From Takakia lepidozioides (taxonomy: Eukaryota; Streptophyta; Takakiopsida; Takakiales; Takakiaceae), in the NCBI GenBank assembly GCA_030704615.1, contig CM060732.1, positions 44,497,053-44,561,052 of the forward strand: a stretch of DNA of 64,000 nucleotides, given 5' to 3'. Below the pieces are notes generated by a model. The model was not told the DNA's origin. It searched no databases and saw only the letters and a list, made by a program, of their open reading frames with translations. Shown here piece after piece: positions 11,044 to 22,699 of this stretch (the stretch's first letter is position 1; every line of letters starts with the position of its first letter). A program made the position numbers and the translations under genes.

Positions 11044-13290
11044 CTAGTCCACAACAGCGAGCTCTTGATACATGGGCCCAGCAATGGCCTTCTCCATCGC
11101 CAACAAGGGGGAAATCTCTCCGTCATTCTCCAGAAACATCTTCAACAAGTTCTTAGAAAACCCAGACACCATGGCTACTCCCACTTGGTTTTTCACTACT
11201 GGTGTGCTCCGTGAATCTCTCAAATTCCAGAAAACTATCTCAGGCAGCGTCCCGTAGCCTGCCTTCCTGAACTTGAGCGTGATTACCTCGTAATCCGTCT
11301 CCCAGCTGGTAGATGGCTGCGTAACATTCCGAGTCCCAGAGAGCAGGCTTTGCAAACTGGCTGACTCGTAGCCCCTGGTAGCCTCATCAAACTCCATATC
11401 ACTGAAAACAAAAATGCGTTTAATCATCTTGCTGGGGGGCAACCTGTGGATCACCGCCAGATGCAGAATTCGGTCAAACACAGCCTGAAAGTTTGTGTTC
11501 ATGTCCCATTGCATTCTGGAAGTGAACTGGTACTTTTCAGCAAGGGTGGAACCAGCCACCAGATGAAGTTGAGGGGTCTGGCTGAATGTGATCACGTAAC
11601 CCTTCCATGGCTCTTCGCAGAGCTCGGACACGAGAAGGCCCAACGCAATACAGACTTCAAGTGGCTCTCCCCTCATACTCCCTGACACATCACACACTGC
11701 CAAACAGTTGCTCAACTTTCCCTTCTGCTGCAGATCCTCCACCATGCGTTTCCACTGCAATTCGGCGACCGTGGCTGAGGTCTGGCCCACCTTCTTCACT
11801 GCATCCGCCAATATCTCGTGCGGTAGCAACGCACCCGCTGCGATTTTCCGCTTGCCTGCAGTCACATCCTCCAGATATTGTTTGAAATTCTCCCCGTCGT
11901 GCTTCTCAAAAATTTCTTTGTACATTTTCATGGCTACCGACCCCACACGCTTGTAAGACAGCTCCTTCCACCGCTGTGCACTCATGAACACCTCAGGGAG
12001 CTCCAAGGTCTTGCGCAAGGGCACCAACACCTCCTTGCGCAGCCTCTCACGCACACGATACACGTAATGCTTCTCCTCCAACCCAGAATACTCAGGATAC
12101 ATTTCCTTGGGAAAGAGACGGCGAGCAATGGCCTCACACATCAGGATACGCAAATCATACGAGGAATCCAAGGAAGGTACCCACTTAGCAGCCAAGCTTA
12201 TGTCAAAGAGCTTGTTATCCTTCAAGGCTGCTGCATCTTTAACCAGCTGATCCGCGAACATTTGAGCCATTGCAGAATGCAGAGCCTTGAACTCTGGGTT
12301 TTCCGAGTAATTCGTCAGGACCCGGGTGGCCAAGTCCAACCTCCTCTTCTGGCGTAACACAGCCGCTCTCTCACTAGCAACCTTGTCCTCGCTCTCTTGT
12401 GCAGCGATCCTCTCTGCCTTCGGCTTCAGAATTCCCGCATCTCTTGCTGCTCTGGCAGCAGCACCCTTCCGGGCCCAGTATCCAGAAGGCTTCGTGGCGC
12501 GGGGAGCACACCTCGCCCACTTGGGCTTGCGACCCTTCCAAGAGCTTTTCGAAGAGCTTGTTTCTGTGATCAGGGACTTGCCGTCTGCTGCCCTGGCTTT
12601 GCCCGCCTTGACGACAGCATCATGCTGCCGCTTCTCCTCCATCCGGCGCTCAGTTTCATCGGGCCCCTCCACGATTCGCAGCAGCAGCTCCAGAAGATCC
12701 TTGAAGTAGCCAAAGGCTGCCACCAGGGGCACGTTGGCCAAGAGTGTAGCGGGATGGAATTGGTGCAGCCACAGTGCAGCTGTATAGAAACCGCGTTTGT
12801 CTGATTTGCCGGTGCCCCGAACGCCTCGCAGGTGGAAGATCAGCTTCAACGCGGTGAGGGGGTCCTCCTGCCATGCCTGCCCCACCAGCTCCGTAATCTC
12901 TAAGGCCGATGTGCTAGGGACAACCTGGAAGAACAAGTCGAGGCAGGCGCTGCCTGATCCCAGAAATGTTACTGAGTCGTTCTCAGTCCTGCCAAGAGGA
13001 GGTAGACCGAGCATGCTCCTCCTTAGCATCTGTATGAAAGGATCAAGTAATTCCGGTGGGTCTATCAGGCCCCTATTGGACTCTGAGTTGCTCTGAGCAG
13101 TCCTGCCAGGAGGAGGTAGACCTTCTCCGAGATGTAATTCCGGTGGGCCTGTCAGCCCCATGTCGATGGACTCTGATCCCCTCCGTGCAGCGACAGCATC
13201 ACTATGAATCAGCTCTGGCGTCAGCATGATTTTAGGCCCGCAAGAGAACACTAGCCTTCTTGCAGTCACCCTGGACGATAAACCGAGCAT
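11044..13290 (-). CDS. DUF2828 / von Willebrand A-like domain protein
   Basis: A single-exon 748-residue protein of the plant DUF2828 family, whose members have a C-terminal vWA-like domain and no settled biochemical role. The C-terminal domain begins LAVCDVSGSMRG. The metal-site residues are visible as DVSGS (534-538), the Thr of MNTNF (about 599) and the Asp of FSDMEFD (about 631). The middle part is rich in Arg/Lys/Ala (about 225-340) and may be helical. Near the N terminus a motif is duplicated: GPPELHLGEGLPPPGRT and, after about 30 residues, MLGLPPLGRTENDS. The first Met of the frame is used as the start; an in-frame Met at position 22 is an alternative. Length and motifs match intact relatives, so it is probably functional. 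No signal peptide or membrane segment is obvious. Confidence 0.9.
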   Translation of the reverse strand: MLGLSSRVTARRLVFSCGPKIMLTPELIHSDAVAARRGSESIDMGLTGPPELHLGEGLPPPGRTAQSNSESNRGLIDPPELLDPFIQMLRRSMLGLPPLGRTENDSVTFLGSGSACLDLFFQVVPSTSALEITELVGQAWQEDPLTALKLIFHLRGVRGTGKSDKRGFYTAALWLHQFHPATLLANVPLVAAFGYFKDLLELLLRIVEGPDETERRMEEKRQHDAVVKAGKARAADGKSLITETSSSKSSWKGRKPKWARCAPRATKPSGYWARKGAAARAARDAGILKPKAERIAAQESEDKVASERAAVLRQKRRLDLATRVLTNYSENPEFKALHSAMAQMFADQLVKDAAALKDNKLFDISLAAKWVPSLDSSYDLRILMCEAIARRLFPKEMYPEYSGLEEKHYVYRVRERLRKEVLVPLRKTLELPEVFMSAQRWKELSYKRVGSVAMKMYKEIFEKHDGENFKQYLEDVTAGKRKIAAGALLPHEILADAVKKVGQTSATVAELQWKRMVEDLQQKGKLSNCLAVCDVSGSMRGEPLEVCIALGLLVSELCEEPWKGYVITFSQTPQLHLVAGSTLAEKYQFTSRMQWDMNTNFQAVFDRILHLAVIHRLPPSKMIKRIFVFSDMEFDEATRGYESASLQSLLSGTRNVTQPSTSWETDYEVITLKFRKAGYGTLPEIVFWNLRDSRSTPVVKNQVGVAMVSGFSKNLLKMFLENDGEISPLLAMEKAIAGPMYQELAVVD

Positions 13291-14936
13291 AAAACTCCAC
13301 TATGAAGAAAAACAACAAAGAAAATATGGCAGTTTTGTAGTATATCAAAGATTTCACAGAGAAGAGCTGCCAACTCTAACTGTAAGATGAGCGGCCGATA
13401 TGATTAAGTGCAGCACACTACCTAAGCCCGTGATGGGATTGAAAGATCATCCTCTAGCGGATACAATACACGGATTACGAGTTGCTCATGCAGCACACTA
13501 CGTAAACTGATGGGAAGGGGCAGACAGGAAGAAAATCAAACGCCCAAAGCATTAGCATGGGCGCAGCAGAGATGTAAGACAGAAGACTCTGAAAAGATGG
13601 GTTGGCAAATATATATGGCGGATCAGTGCCCATCGCTTGATTTCTTGCGCTGCAAGTAACTGCGGTTCTATGCATGCGTGTCGGATCTGCGATCTTCCCA
13701 CGTTCATCTCAGTTCGACCATCAAACTTCTTACTATACTTATCGTTAGTGTTTTCCTGTTCCGATTAGTCCAATTGTGACTTCAACTCCTGTTGCCGCCA
13801 TACCAAGCTGTTGGCCTCATTCTGTTCTTTACTCATACGCCTACAGACTATCCTCACATCTGATGTAGGGTGTGATAACTTGTATGGTACGCAAGCTTGG
13901 TGTAAGAGGAACTTGGTGCAATCACAAAGCACCAGAGTGCAATGTCTGCATGGTCAGGAATGGAATGTCTGTACATTTCACAGCATACCTTCAATAGCCG
14001 AGGGTTTTTGTGGAAGACGAAAGGCATTTTTTGGTTGGCCATGGACCCCAAAGGAATTGATTGAGTCAAATCCTTGAGGAATTCCTTTTCCAAGTACCCT
14101 CAGTCAACTTCCGTCTGGAGGTCCTACCAATGATGAAAGTAAATTGAACACTCCATGTTAGATTGGTTCTGTCAAGGTCTTCCTATCTACCCTGTGTGGA
14201 AGGTACATGAAAAGTGATCCATATATCATAGTAAGCTAAAGATTGGGGTGCAGAGTGATCCCACAATTACATCTGGCATTCCCCTGCTTTAGGATTCAAT
14301 GTTTCTAAAGCAGCTATGATGATGCCACCCGGCATTGCCCCAAATATACAGTCTGTATAAATGTTGAAAAGGTGGACCTCCTCACTTTAAAACCTTCACC
14401 TCACAACAGTCAAGAGGCAGAATACTGCCAGGGATTCTGGCTGCTTTCTTCACAACTGAAAATTTGTATGGGCGTGTATGGGGGGGGGGGGGGTGACTGA
14501 GCAGCAGCTGCTCTTTGGTCTGTCGGGTTCCTGATCTACATTGGGAATCAATTGGATCCAATGGAGATATGAACAGTGGATGCAGTCTAAACCATGATAG
14601 GCAATGCAACCCTTACTGGATGAGAGACAAGCACTATCTTTCTCTATTGGAATGTCCTCATTGTTGTATTTTGTTTATCTATTTGGACCACAAAGGTGTT
14701 TTTGAAGCCTTCTGACATGAAACCACTAGTATTTTAGGTTCAGCATCAGCAACATTGCCAGTACTGAGACTAACAGATTAGTCATAGGCTGCACTTGCAC
14801 CATCATCTGTCCGGATGTCGTTGTTGATGCTGCAGTCTGGGCGGCCAACGGTGAACTGCACATTCAACCCCACAAGATGGAGCTTCAGGAAACATATCAT
14901 CAAGGTCCACACATTTACCTTGGGACTGAGAAGGTA
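13291..14936. other. Intergenic, no gene recognised
   Basis: Sequence upstream of the DUF2828 gene and downstream of the glucanase gene. It contains a G homopolymer of about 14 bases at about 14480-14493. Short frames lack family resemblance. Confidence 0.5.
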
Positions 14937-17540
14937 CTACAGGCTGTAGGGATAGAAAATAGTTCACTGGAACCATATAGTAGTAGACATCAGTAGCTCT
15001 CCTATCAACAGCACTAGACTGTTCTATTTGTCCTGTAAATTGCATTAATCTAAACTTTTTCGTATCAGCAAAACTTCAGAGAAAGGCACAACAAAATGTC
15101 AACTCGAAAAATGGTATTCAAGTATGTTACCTGGCTGTAAAAATGCACGACCCATAGCCTGCACAGACATCCATCCATCCCATGCAATTAACATGAGTGA
15201 CAACAGATAGCAATCCCAGCAGGGTTCCTACTGCAACACCATACCTTCAGTAGTCTGCATGACATCTGCTCCCATCCATCCCCCCCGACCGCCTGATAAG
15301 CGCTACTTTGGGAGCAAGATAGAAGAATGTCAAATTTGAGAACAACTTACTTGGATCAGTTGTTGTAAGAGTTGCAGTTCCTTGGAAATCACAGGTTCCC
15401 AAGGCCATGTTATTCTTTTGAAAGTAGCTGTTCATTGCGTATGAGGCATGAGCTTCCTTTGAGTTGGGTGTGTAGCATGGCATACCCACTTGGATCTCTG
15501 AGCAGTCAGCCCTCCCTTGCCCACAAGCATAATCTATGGCTGCCTGCAAACTGTTGTCACTAGCCCCCTGTTTCCACCAGAACAACCCCAGCATGAGTAG
15601 GGCAATCAGATGGACTTTGAAAGCTAACTAAACGTGACTTCTATTTTATACCATAGCAGCCAAGGTGGTATCACCAATCCCACCAGATCAACCACAGTGC
15701 GGTGGCTCCTGAAGAGAACAACTTTACACTTCTATATGACATTGACATAAAACTAAGGCATTGCGTACTTCAAAGCATGCCCCTGAAACCTGTAGTGATG
15801 TGCATCCTGACCTGTTTTGCAACACACCATGTCTTGTTGGTTGTTACTGTGGAAGGCGTGTCTGTAATGCCACTTCCGGATAGGTCCACAGCATACACTG
15901 CAGACATGTCTGCATTGAAGATACCACAGTTGCGCTGAGAGGAGGGGCCTACATTCTTATCCTCGTTGAAAAGCTCATAGACATAGGTCATGATTACAAC
16001 GCCAGGTCTGCCAGGAGTCCCAGTCTTGTTAAGCACATGCTTGATGAGATTACTGTTGTAGGTTTGAGCGTTTGTAGCTGACACCCCAAGCTCAGTGGGA
16101 TCCCCCTGTGATGGCCACCCCGTCTCACTCACCACAATGGTGAGGTCCGTGTGATTGAGTGCAGCCATGGCCGTGTAAGTAGCATCCACGAGAGCATCAA
16201 ACGCATTGGTGTAAAGGAATCCGGTACTGGAATCTACAACTCCTGGGTTGGGCCGGAATAGCGCATAGTCTAGACTAATCACTTGTGAGCTTTGCTGGTA
16301 GGCTTTGAAGGGGTAGACATTGAGCATGAAGAATGATCCTGTCTGTGAAAGAAAGTCTAGTATGGGCTGCACCACTGGTTTGGCATAAGTACTGTTGAAG
16401 GCTCCAGATGACGGTGGGAAAGTGTTGTCGAGTAAGCCCACTGCGCAGGGGCTCGAAACTTTGATTTGGCTGTCTAAGCCAAACGACACCAGCGAAGTGT
16501 GAATTAACTTTATCGCGGGGAGCAGCATCGCAGACAGTGACGGGTCGCTAGTCAGAGCCTCATTGCCAACGGCGATGCAAGTAATGTTGCATGTTGATGC
16601 ATAGGGCACAATGTTGTCTTTCACCCACTTGAAGGCCGACGCATTGCTCCCTCCAATGCTCAACACCTCAGAATTCATTGCGCCCACTATGAGCTGGATG
16701 TTGGAGCCTTGGAAGGCTTGCAGCACTGCAGAGTTCGTGTCATAGATGCGCGCCTGCGTAATGCCCTGTTTTTTTAGCAGCTGCACCGCTTGTTGAGGCG
16801 TTGGCAGATTATCACCATTGGTTCCATAGTTTACCCCTATTGAGGCTCCTGCATGCCACACCCAACCCCTCCTTTGAGTACCAACACACAAAGTATGCAT
16901 TGAATGAGCAAAGAATCGATTCGGCCTCCGAAAGAATCGACTGGCACATAAACATCTCTTCCTGGAATCCACATTGGAGTAACCGAGCGCTGAATACTCA
17001 GATTCACCGACGATTGAAAGCCTTTGAATCCCCCTAAGCTACAGTGCTGGAACACATCAGAGGTCAGCACAGCGCACATTTCATCACACAACTGCCATAG
17101 GCATATCACTGTTCCTTCTTGTAGTTCTGCCTTCTCCGGCACTTGTGCTAGTTAATATCAACTGACGATTTCGGCTTGGCACTTGCTGGACGGCCAATTT
17201 CACATTAGGATTGTGTGAGTCAACACAATGTCAGGACACCAGGTGAGGAGTTTCTTCAGGACTAAATAGTACCACATTGCATCGAATGAATCAAACTAAC
17301 CAGTCGGAGACCGAACCACGGCAGCACTGATTAACTCCTCAGGCCTTCTAAAGCAGCTGAGTACGTAGCAAAAAATTGCATTTGTATGGAGAACTCCGGG
17401 GAAGGTGAGGGAGGGAGAATCAGAGGAGATTCGAGGTTGCAGAATGCTCGAACAGCCTTACCTGCACTGGAGAAAAGGAAGAACATGCACAGAGCATGCA
17501 ACAGAGCGCAGCCTTGGGCTGCACTCAGTGGTGCCACCAT
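14937..17540 (-). CDS. Glucan endo-1,3-beta-glucosidase (GH17) with X8/CBM43 domain, five exons
   Basis: GH17 enzymes hydrolyse beta-1,3-glucan (callose) at the cell wall or plasmodesmata. Exons on the minus strand: 17462-17540 (signal peptide MVAPLSAAQGCALLHAL...FLFSSA), 15812-16848 (catalytic domain), 15351-15567 and 15131-15158 (X8 domain), and 14937-14943 (last residue and stop). All junctions are GT-AG and phases agree, giving about 455 residues. The mature protein starts near ASIGVNYGTN. The acid/base Glu is in AVGNEAL (about 123) and the nucleophile in VVSETGWPS (about 268). X8 starts TWCVAKQGASDNSLQAA and ends TDPSYGSCIFTA with its cysteines intact. I see no hydrophobic GPI-type tail. 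The seven-base terminal exon is the weakest part; an alternative last exon using an acceptor near 15080 would give a different C terminus. Confidence 0.88.
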
Positions 17541-19018
17541 GGATGTGTCGTACCGACCTCCCCGACGATCTTGCCCCCTTTTGGGCACCAGATGTCCCCC
17601 GTCAGCGCGGGCAGTCCGAGTCCACGAGAAAGCGAACAGGCAATGCAGGCGACACGAGCTTCCAAACGTGCACAGGATTGGCTGCGCTAGCAGCTACAAG
17701 CTCAAGGACCCAACAGCAAATGTGAGGAGTCTACGACTCTACCAGAAGAGATAGTCCGCCAGGGAATCCACACAAGGCGAACTTGCGAGCAAAAAAGGAG
17801 GAGGGTGGGGGACAAGACGAACAGCACAGATGAGCAAACTGTCAGCAAACGGAGTCGAAGTGAGGAGATAGAAGAGAAGTGGTGCAGGAAAGCAGCTGGG
17901 CTTGGGGACAATGCGGAGAGACACAAATCCAACAGTGGCATTCTACCGCAACGAAGGTGATGGGCAACCTGGCATTTGGACCGTTGGGCAGCCATGACTG
18001 TCTGCGTACTTACGTCAGACTGTATCTCTCTCTGTCTCTCTCTCACACAAGCGAGAGCAGTGCTGCCCAGGCCTACAAGTCAGCTTTCAAAAGCATCCAA
18101 CAAGCCACAGTGGCAGCCATTGATCCTGGGTTCAAACCCATTGTGCCTAAGTTGAAGCTTGCTGTCTTGCAGATTTGTGGATTTTTGAACAGATTGTAAG
18201 GGGAGAATCAAGCACCCATCAACTCTGTTTCTTATTATTTGGCGAGCACATTGACAGACAGCTTTTGAGGCAATTACTACATAGCTTTCAAGGAGAACAA
18301 CTCCAGTTCCTGGGCCCACCATCTTCGTCATTCCCAACGGATACTGTAGAAGAACGGTCACTGTAGCAACTGCAGCAGGAGATTTCAATCAATGCTTCTC
18401 TCATATTGCAGCCACACTTGATGAATCCAATCCTTGTTCACTGCCACGCTGAGTCCCCATTTGCCGCATCTGCCCACTCAACATTCTGTCCAAAGTATCA
18501 CTGTTCCTTCACAACAGCCATACATACTTATAATAAGCAGTTTATCAAGCAGTGTTTGCAGTTTGCACAATCTTCTATGCACCTGCTGCTGCCTGCAACT
18601 CTGAAATTGGCTTTGCAGACACCCACATGGCTGACACTCTGCATTATTTCACAGGCGACCACGCAAACACAGACGTGATATGCTATGGATGAAAATCCAA
18701 CATACTTGGCTATGATTTGCAAGATAGAAGAAGAAGATACAAGATACACGACAGAGTAAAGTACTTCAATGAATGATGTTCCAGAGACACAGTATTGTTT
18801 TATGTAGCAGGACAATTGCCCTCCAATGCTTGTGTCCGATACCAACTTGAAAACTTTGACAGCAAGGAGCAAGTAGGAGAGGTTAACCCTTAATCACCCA
18901 AGGTGGTAATGATCTTTTTGGACTTTTTTGGTGCCCTGCTGCACTAAAATCAGTCAACTACCTACCACCATCCATCCACAAATTCCAACAGTATAACACT
19001 GATAGGGGGGGCACACAG
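17541..19018. other. Glucanase upstream region, no further gene recognised
   Basis: Holds the presumed glucanase promoter. There is a short CT-rich run at about 18022-18045. Open frames on both strands near 17700-18400 are GC-rich, overlapping and unrecognised. Confidence 0.45.
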
Positions 19019-19980
19019 ATGAATACTTAAAACGCCATTCCCATAACGCGGGGCGTTGGCGCACAGCAGTGTCGGGCCCTTCCGAGCATAAGGAACGAAA
19101 AGTGGAGAATTAGTACAAGTAAGCTGAACAAGAGCCGTACGCCTTGTTTCACACCTCACGGTGTTTACATCTGCCTAACCACCGGCTTTGTCCCGCTTTG
19201 TCAAGCTTACGCTTACCATGATGAAGATTGGACACTATACCGATGGTAGCTCGGCATCGGGAATCTATGAGTTTGTCAACACCCGCTTCGTGAACGAAGT
19301 ATATAGACGTGAACGAAGGCTCATTTACATAGCTAATTAAAGAATCGTTCCCTACGGAAACTACTCAAAGTCGTTTAAGCTCTTGTTGGAGCCTCCAGTG
19401 ATGAAAGTCTCTCTGGGCAAACTCGCTTTGTTGGGCTGTGTCGTCAATTTATTAGGAGAGCCTTCATCTAAGTCTTGGCTCGTGCAGCTGTCGCCCAAAA
19501 TACAATCAATTATCTACCCAATCGATGGGGGGGATTGTACTTGATACTGTCGGGCAGCAAAGCTTACACTTGTTCACTCGTGATGGTTCACCAGGGCCTC
19601 TTTCCTCCTCCCTTTTTTGTACCGGTTGTTATGCCAATAGCAGCTTGCTACATTCGATTGCTTGACCTGCGGCTTCGTCCATAGCACTAAAAATAACTTA
19701 AACCTAAAGTCCAGTCCGGCTGGCGCGTAAAGTGGCGTACAGAACCGTTGAGAGCTCTTGTTTTCTCGGTGGAGGAAAAGTACGATCTTGGACTCGCCCC
19801 CTTCGCATGACCTAAATAGGTCCTACATCCGCCACCACGTCCGCTCGACGCAGTTCTTTGACATCCAAGAAACTGCGTTATGCAGATGGAGCGACGTCCC
19901 GTGGATAGTGCGGCCAATATGGGGCTGCCACGAGCACTCATGTGAGCGTCAAGAGCTTGCTATGCTTGCAGTGAAACCAT
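19019..19980. other. Organelle-like insertion, probably mitochondrial intron DNA
   Basis: Base composition is more balanced than in the flanks, and no nuclear-type gene is seen. About 100 bp at 19319-19418 matches 35459-35559 in inverse orientation, and that second copy lies beside a mitochondrial nad5 exon. The shared block contains GAGCCTCCAGTGATGAAAGT, which resembles the GNRA-capped hairpin of group II intron domain V. A nuclear copy of mitochondrial DNA is inferred; the outer limits are guesses. Confidence 0.45.
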
Positions 19981-20506
19981 TTCTACCCGCATCAATCTGG
20001 GCTGTCAATCCGGACCGCATCCCTACCGTTCAAACCGGGCCCCACCAGCAAACGTTGGGGCTGGCTGGGGCTGCTGTGGCGGCTCCCCTCGTGCCTCCTG
20101 CTAATGCACATTGGAGGCATGTGTGGCCGCCTAGTTCAGTTATGCATCACGCCTCCAAAGTTGGCAGGATTCCCCTATGGAAATTAGAGGGGGGGGTGGG
20201 ATGTATGAGAGTGAGCCCGTTCAGAAATCATTCCATCCGAGGTTGGGTAACATGAGCACAAGGGCATATTCCCTGAATTTCTGCGATACCCGCCGAATAT
20301 TCCACAGCGAAACGAAATTGGCGAAACTAACAACTATGCGAAACCAACACATAATTAACAGGTAGCCCCTAAACCTGATGAACATGTAACACTATAGACG
20401 TGGTTTTTTCTCGCGTTGTGCTCGCTCGATACCAGCCCATTTTCGTAACAAATAGTGGGCGGTGAAATTTCACCTCAAATTTAAGGTCCTCACCCATAGA
20501 TATTTT

Positions 20507-20690
20507 CGCACAACAAAACTTTGTACCAACCAGCCTAAGAAGAAATCACACTGTAGGATAATTTCAGATGGCGAAACACTGTACCAACCAGCCTAAGAAG
20601 AAATCACATTGTAGGATAATTTCGCACAGCGAAATTCTGTACAAATCAGCATGAGAAGAAATCACATTGTAGCTGAAACGATGAATATGT
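20507..20690 (+). repeat. Three-copy tandem repeat, 58-bp period
   Basis: GTAC(C)AA(C/T)CAGC(C/A)T(A/G)AGAAGAAATCAC recurs at 20523, 20581 and 20639, with GTAGGATAATTTCG between the first copies. The units are highly similar. No gene is nearby. Confidence 0.8.
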
Positions 20691-21650
20691 CACTTTTAAA
20701 GTCCCCACCCATGTATATTTTCGCAGAGCAATACCCTCTCCCCTAAAAGCTACAATTACATATTGAGAGATGCATTTGCAGTGCAAAATTCGGATCCATG
20801 AAGAGAGGTTGGGTAGTGTGTAGTTAGGATGCTCACGAACATGAAAAAATATAAAAAATATTCTTGAGATGCCCAAAGAAAATTGCAAAGCTAAAGAGAT
20901 TGTACTCACACGACAAAATTAAAAGGAGTATAATATCAAAATTGTATAAAAATGTGCTCACATGAGCACAAAATCACAACAAATAAGGTTGCGAAGATTC
21001 AGCGCATGTAACAGGGAAGTTGATAATTCAAATTGTGTTTGTATAAATGTTGTATACAACATGTTTCTATGTGAGACCTTATATATCTTATCTATAATAC
21101 ACATTTGTTGTCTCACACTAATCACATTTAAAAATGCAATATATATCTAGGCTTCCCCTAATCCCAATAAAAAAATGTAATTGTACAACTAAATTGATCA
21201 CTTATCTACTTGATGATATTCGTTGGAAATAACTGAGCTTACAATCAGTAGTCTGCATTTTCATAAGAAACGTGCATTTCATAAGACCAGTAAAGTACTG
21301 CAACTGTGTATGACTACATTCACGATAACTTATGATGTTTGAAAATAATGGAAACTGAAAGTTTTCTTGGGGTTTATCGCAAAGAGGCCATCACTCTCAG
21401 TGTCACTCTCACCAAAGATGTTTATTATGGACATGAGTTTGGATAGCTAAAAAAGACAACTAAGGCCTGGCATGGTAACTCCGTACAAATGTTGCAGATT
21501 CCAACCACGAAACGTCGAGGCTAAGCTATCCGGACAACGGTCCCAACATGCGAACAAAACTCACTTAGCATGAATCTCTCGCCAAAACCATAATCAAATG
21601 AATAGACCAACCTCAACAAGGAATAGGCTCATTTGATTGCTAAAACTTAC
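20691..21650. other. AT-rich intergenic, nothing recognised
   Basis: Low-complexity AT-rich sequence with no supported coding sequence, up to the 3' exon of methyltransferase-like copy B. Confidence 0.5.
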
Positions 21651-21654
21651 TCAC

Positions 21655-22330
21655 AAAGACCCGTCTTCCGGAGATGCAGATTTCTCTTGGTCATCTTTCA
21701 TGTTAAGCATAGTGTCGATAAATGCAAGAGATGCTAATCTTGACTTTTGACTATCTCTATCTCCATCATCCTCCCTGCCATGATGTACCTGCAAACCCTC
21801 TGATACGAAGGACACCAACTCCGTCTCTGCCTCCAGCGTGCACAAATTTTTGTCTGCCTTGCGAGCCGCCACCATAGAGGCCCCTACGAATCCAAATATT
21901 CCACAATTGAGACAAACATTCTATCCACATACACATAACACAAAAATGCTTCAAACACAAATGATATGTACACATGTTCCTACAGTGAAGTCGAATACAC
22001 ACCCCCCCAACGATGAGCAAATCTCCATAAGAATTTGCATAAAGTTCGGGCTCTTCTCCTTCGACCCACACTAATAACCTCCACCATTTTCCCTCTCTGT
22101 CAGGATCTCGTAGGCACGTGATTAAATATCACATTGTACTTGACATGGTCGTACAGAGAGTCCACGAAAGATCCCCTGTTCGAGAACACAAACTTGGACT
22201 TTGATTTCACAAGGCAGAATGTCGAGAACAAGTTCATGAATGTCCTCAGATTGACCTCTACCCATCTATGCATACAAATCCAAACCCGCTACATTGGTTT
22301 AAATCCAAATATGACATAGCAACAAAACCC
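21655..22330 (-). pseudogene. Methyltransferase-like family, copy B, 3' exons
   Basis: Two exon-like blocks on the minus strand. About 22290-22040 reads VFSNRGSFVDSLYDHVKYNV and, after a stop and a frame change, EEPELYANSYGDLLIVGG. After an intron-like gap, 21883-21655 reads GASMVAARKADKNLCTLEAE, ending in a GTGAGTAAG donor. These align with copy A (EISDQGCFVNPPYEPHVDDI and VVDLSVSTGATYHACKAGG), the motif I (SAM-binding) region of a permuted amino-methyltransferase. NPPYEP of copy A corresponds to the degenerate DSLYDH here. The upstream exons of this copy lie at 33.8-36.5 kb, beyond the inserted elements. Confidence 0.55.
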
Positions 22331-22340
22331 ATCCATCGAC

Positions 22341-22657
22341 CTGTCAAGTTATTTTACCACTAGTGTGAAACTAGCTAGGAAATAACTAGCTTTTACATAT
22401 TGACATTTGGGATTGGCCCAAGTGTCAATCCAGGGGTCAAGGCAGATTTAGGCCCTGGAGTGGTTATCTTCACGACAAGCGCGGGAGGCTCATCTTTCTC
22501 GAGTTGAGTCTCACCGCGCCTAGCTATGGCGCCGTAGTGTGGATTCCCCATGGCGTGGGGTGCACTTGGCTTGACTTGTATTTGAGTGATGAGGTTATAT
22601 ATGCATGAGTTTATGCTTCAGCTTTGTGAGCTCGTGCTTGTATTCTTCTTCTTTATA
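22341..22657 (+). mobile_element. LTR-like repeat X, left copy
   Basis: 317 bp beginning CTGTCAAGTTATTTTAC and ending CTTCTTTATA, repeated in the same orientation at 33123-33439 with about 96% identity by eye. It starts with TG after one base and sits at the left border of the insertion that splits copy B. Just downstream is a 10-bp perfect stem (CTCGTATCTG at 22673-22682 with CAGATACGAG at 22690-22699), as could occur in an LTR R region. Interpreted as an LTR or LTR plus leader. Confidence 0.6.
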
Positions 22658-22699
22658 CTCGAGAAAGATTAGCTCGTATCTGTAAGTGCCAGATACGAG

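Noticed and set aside
12326-12804. Plus-strand frames of 127-135 codons
   Set aside because: They lie fully inside the conserved DUF2828 coding region on the other strand and are by-products of its GC-rich composition.
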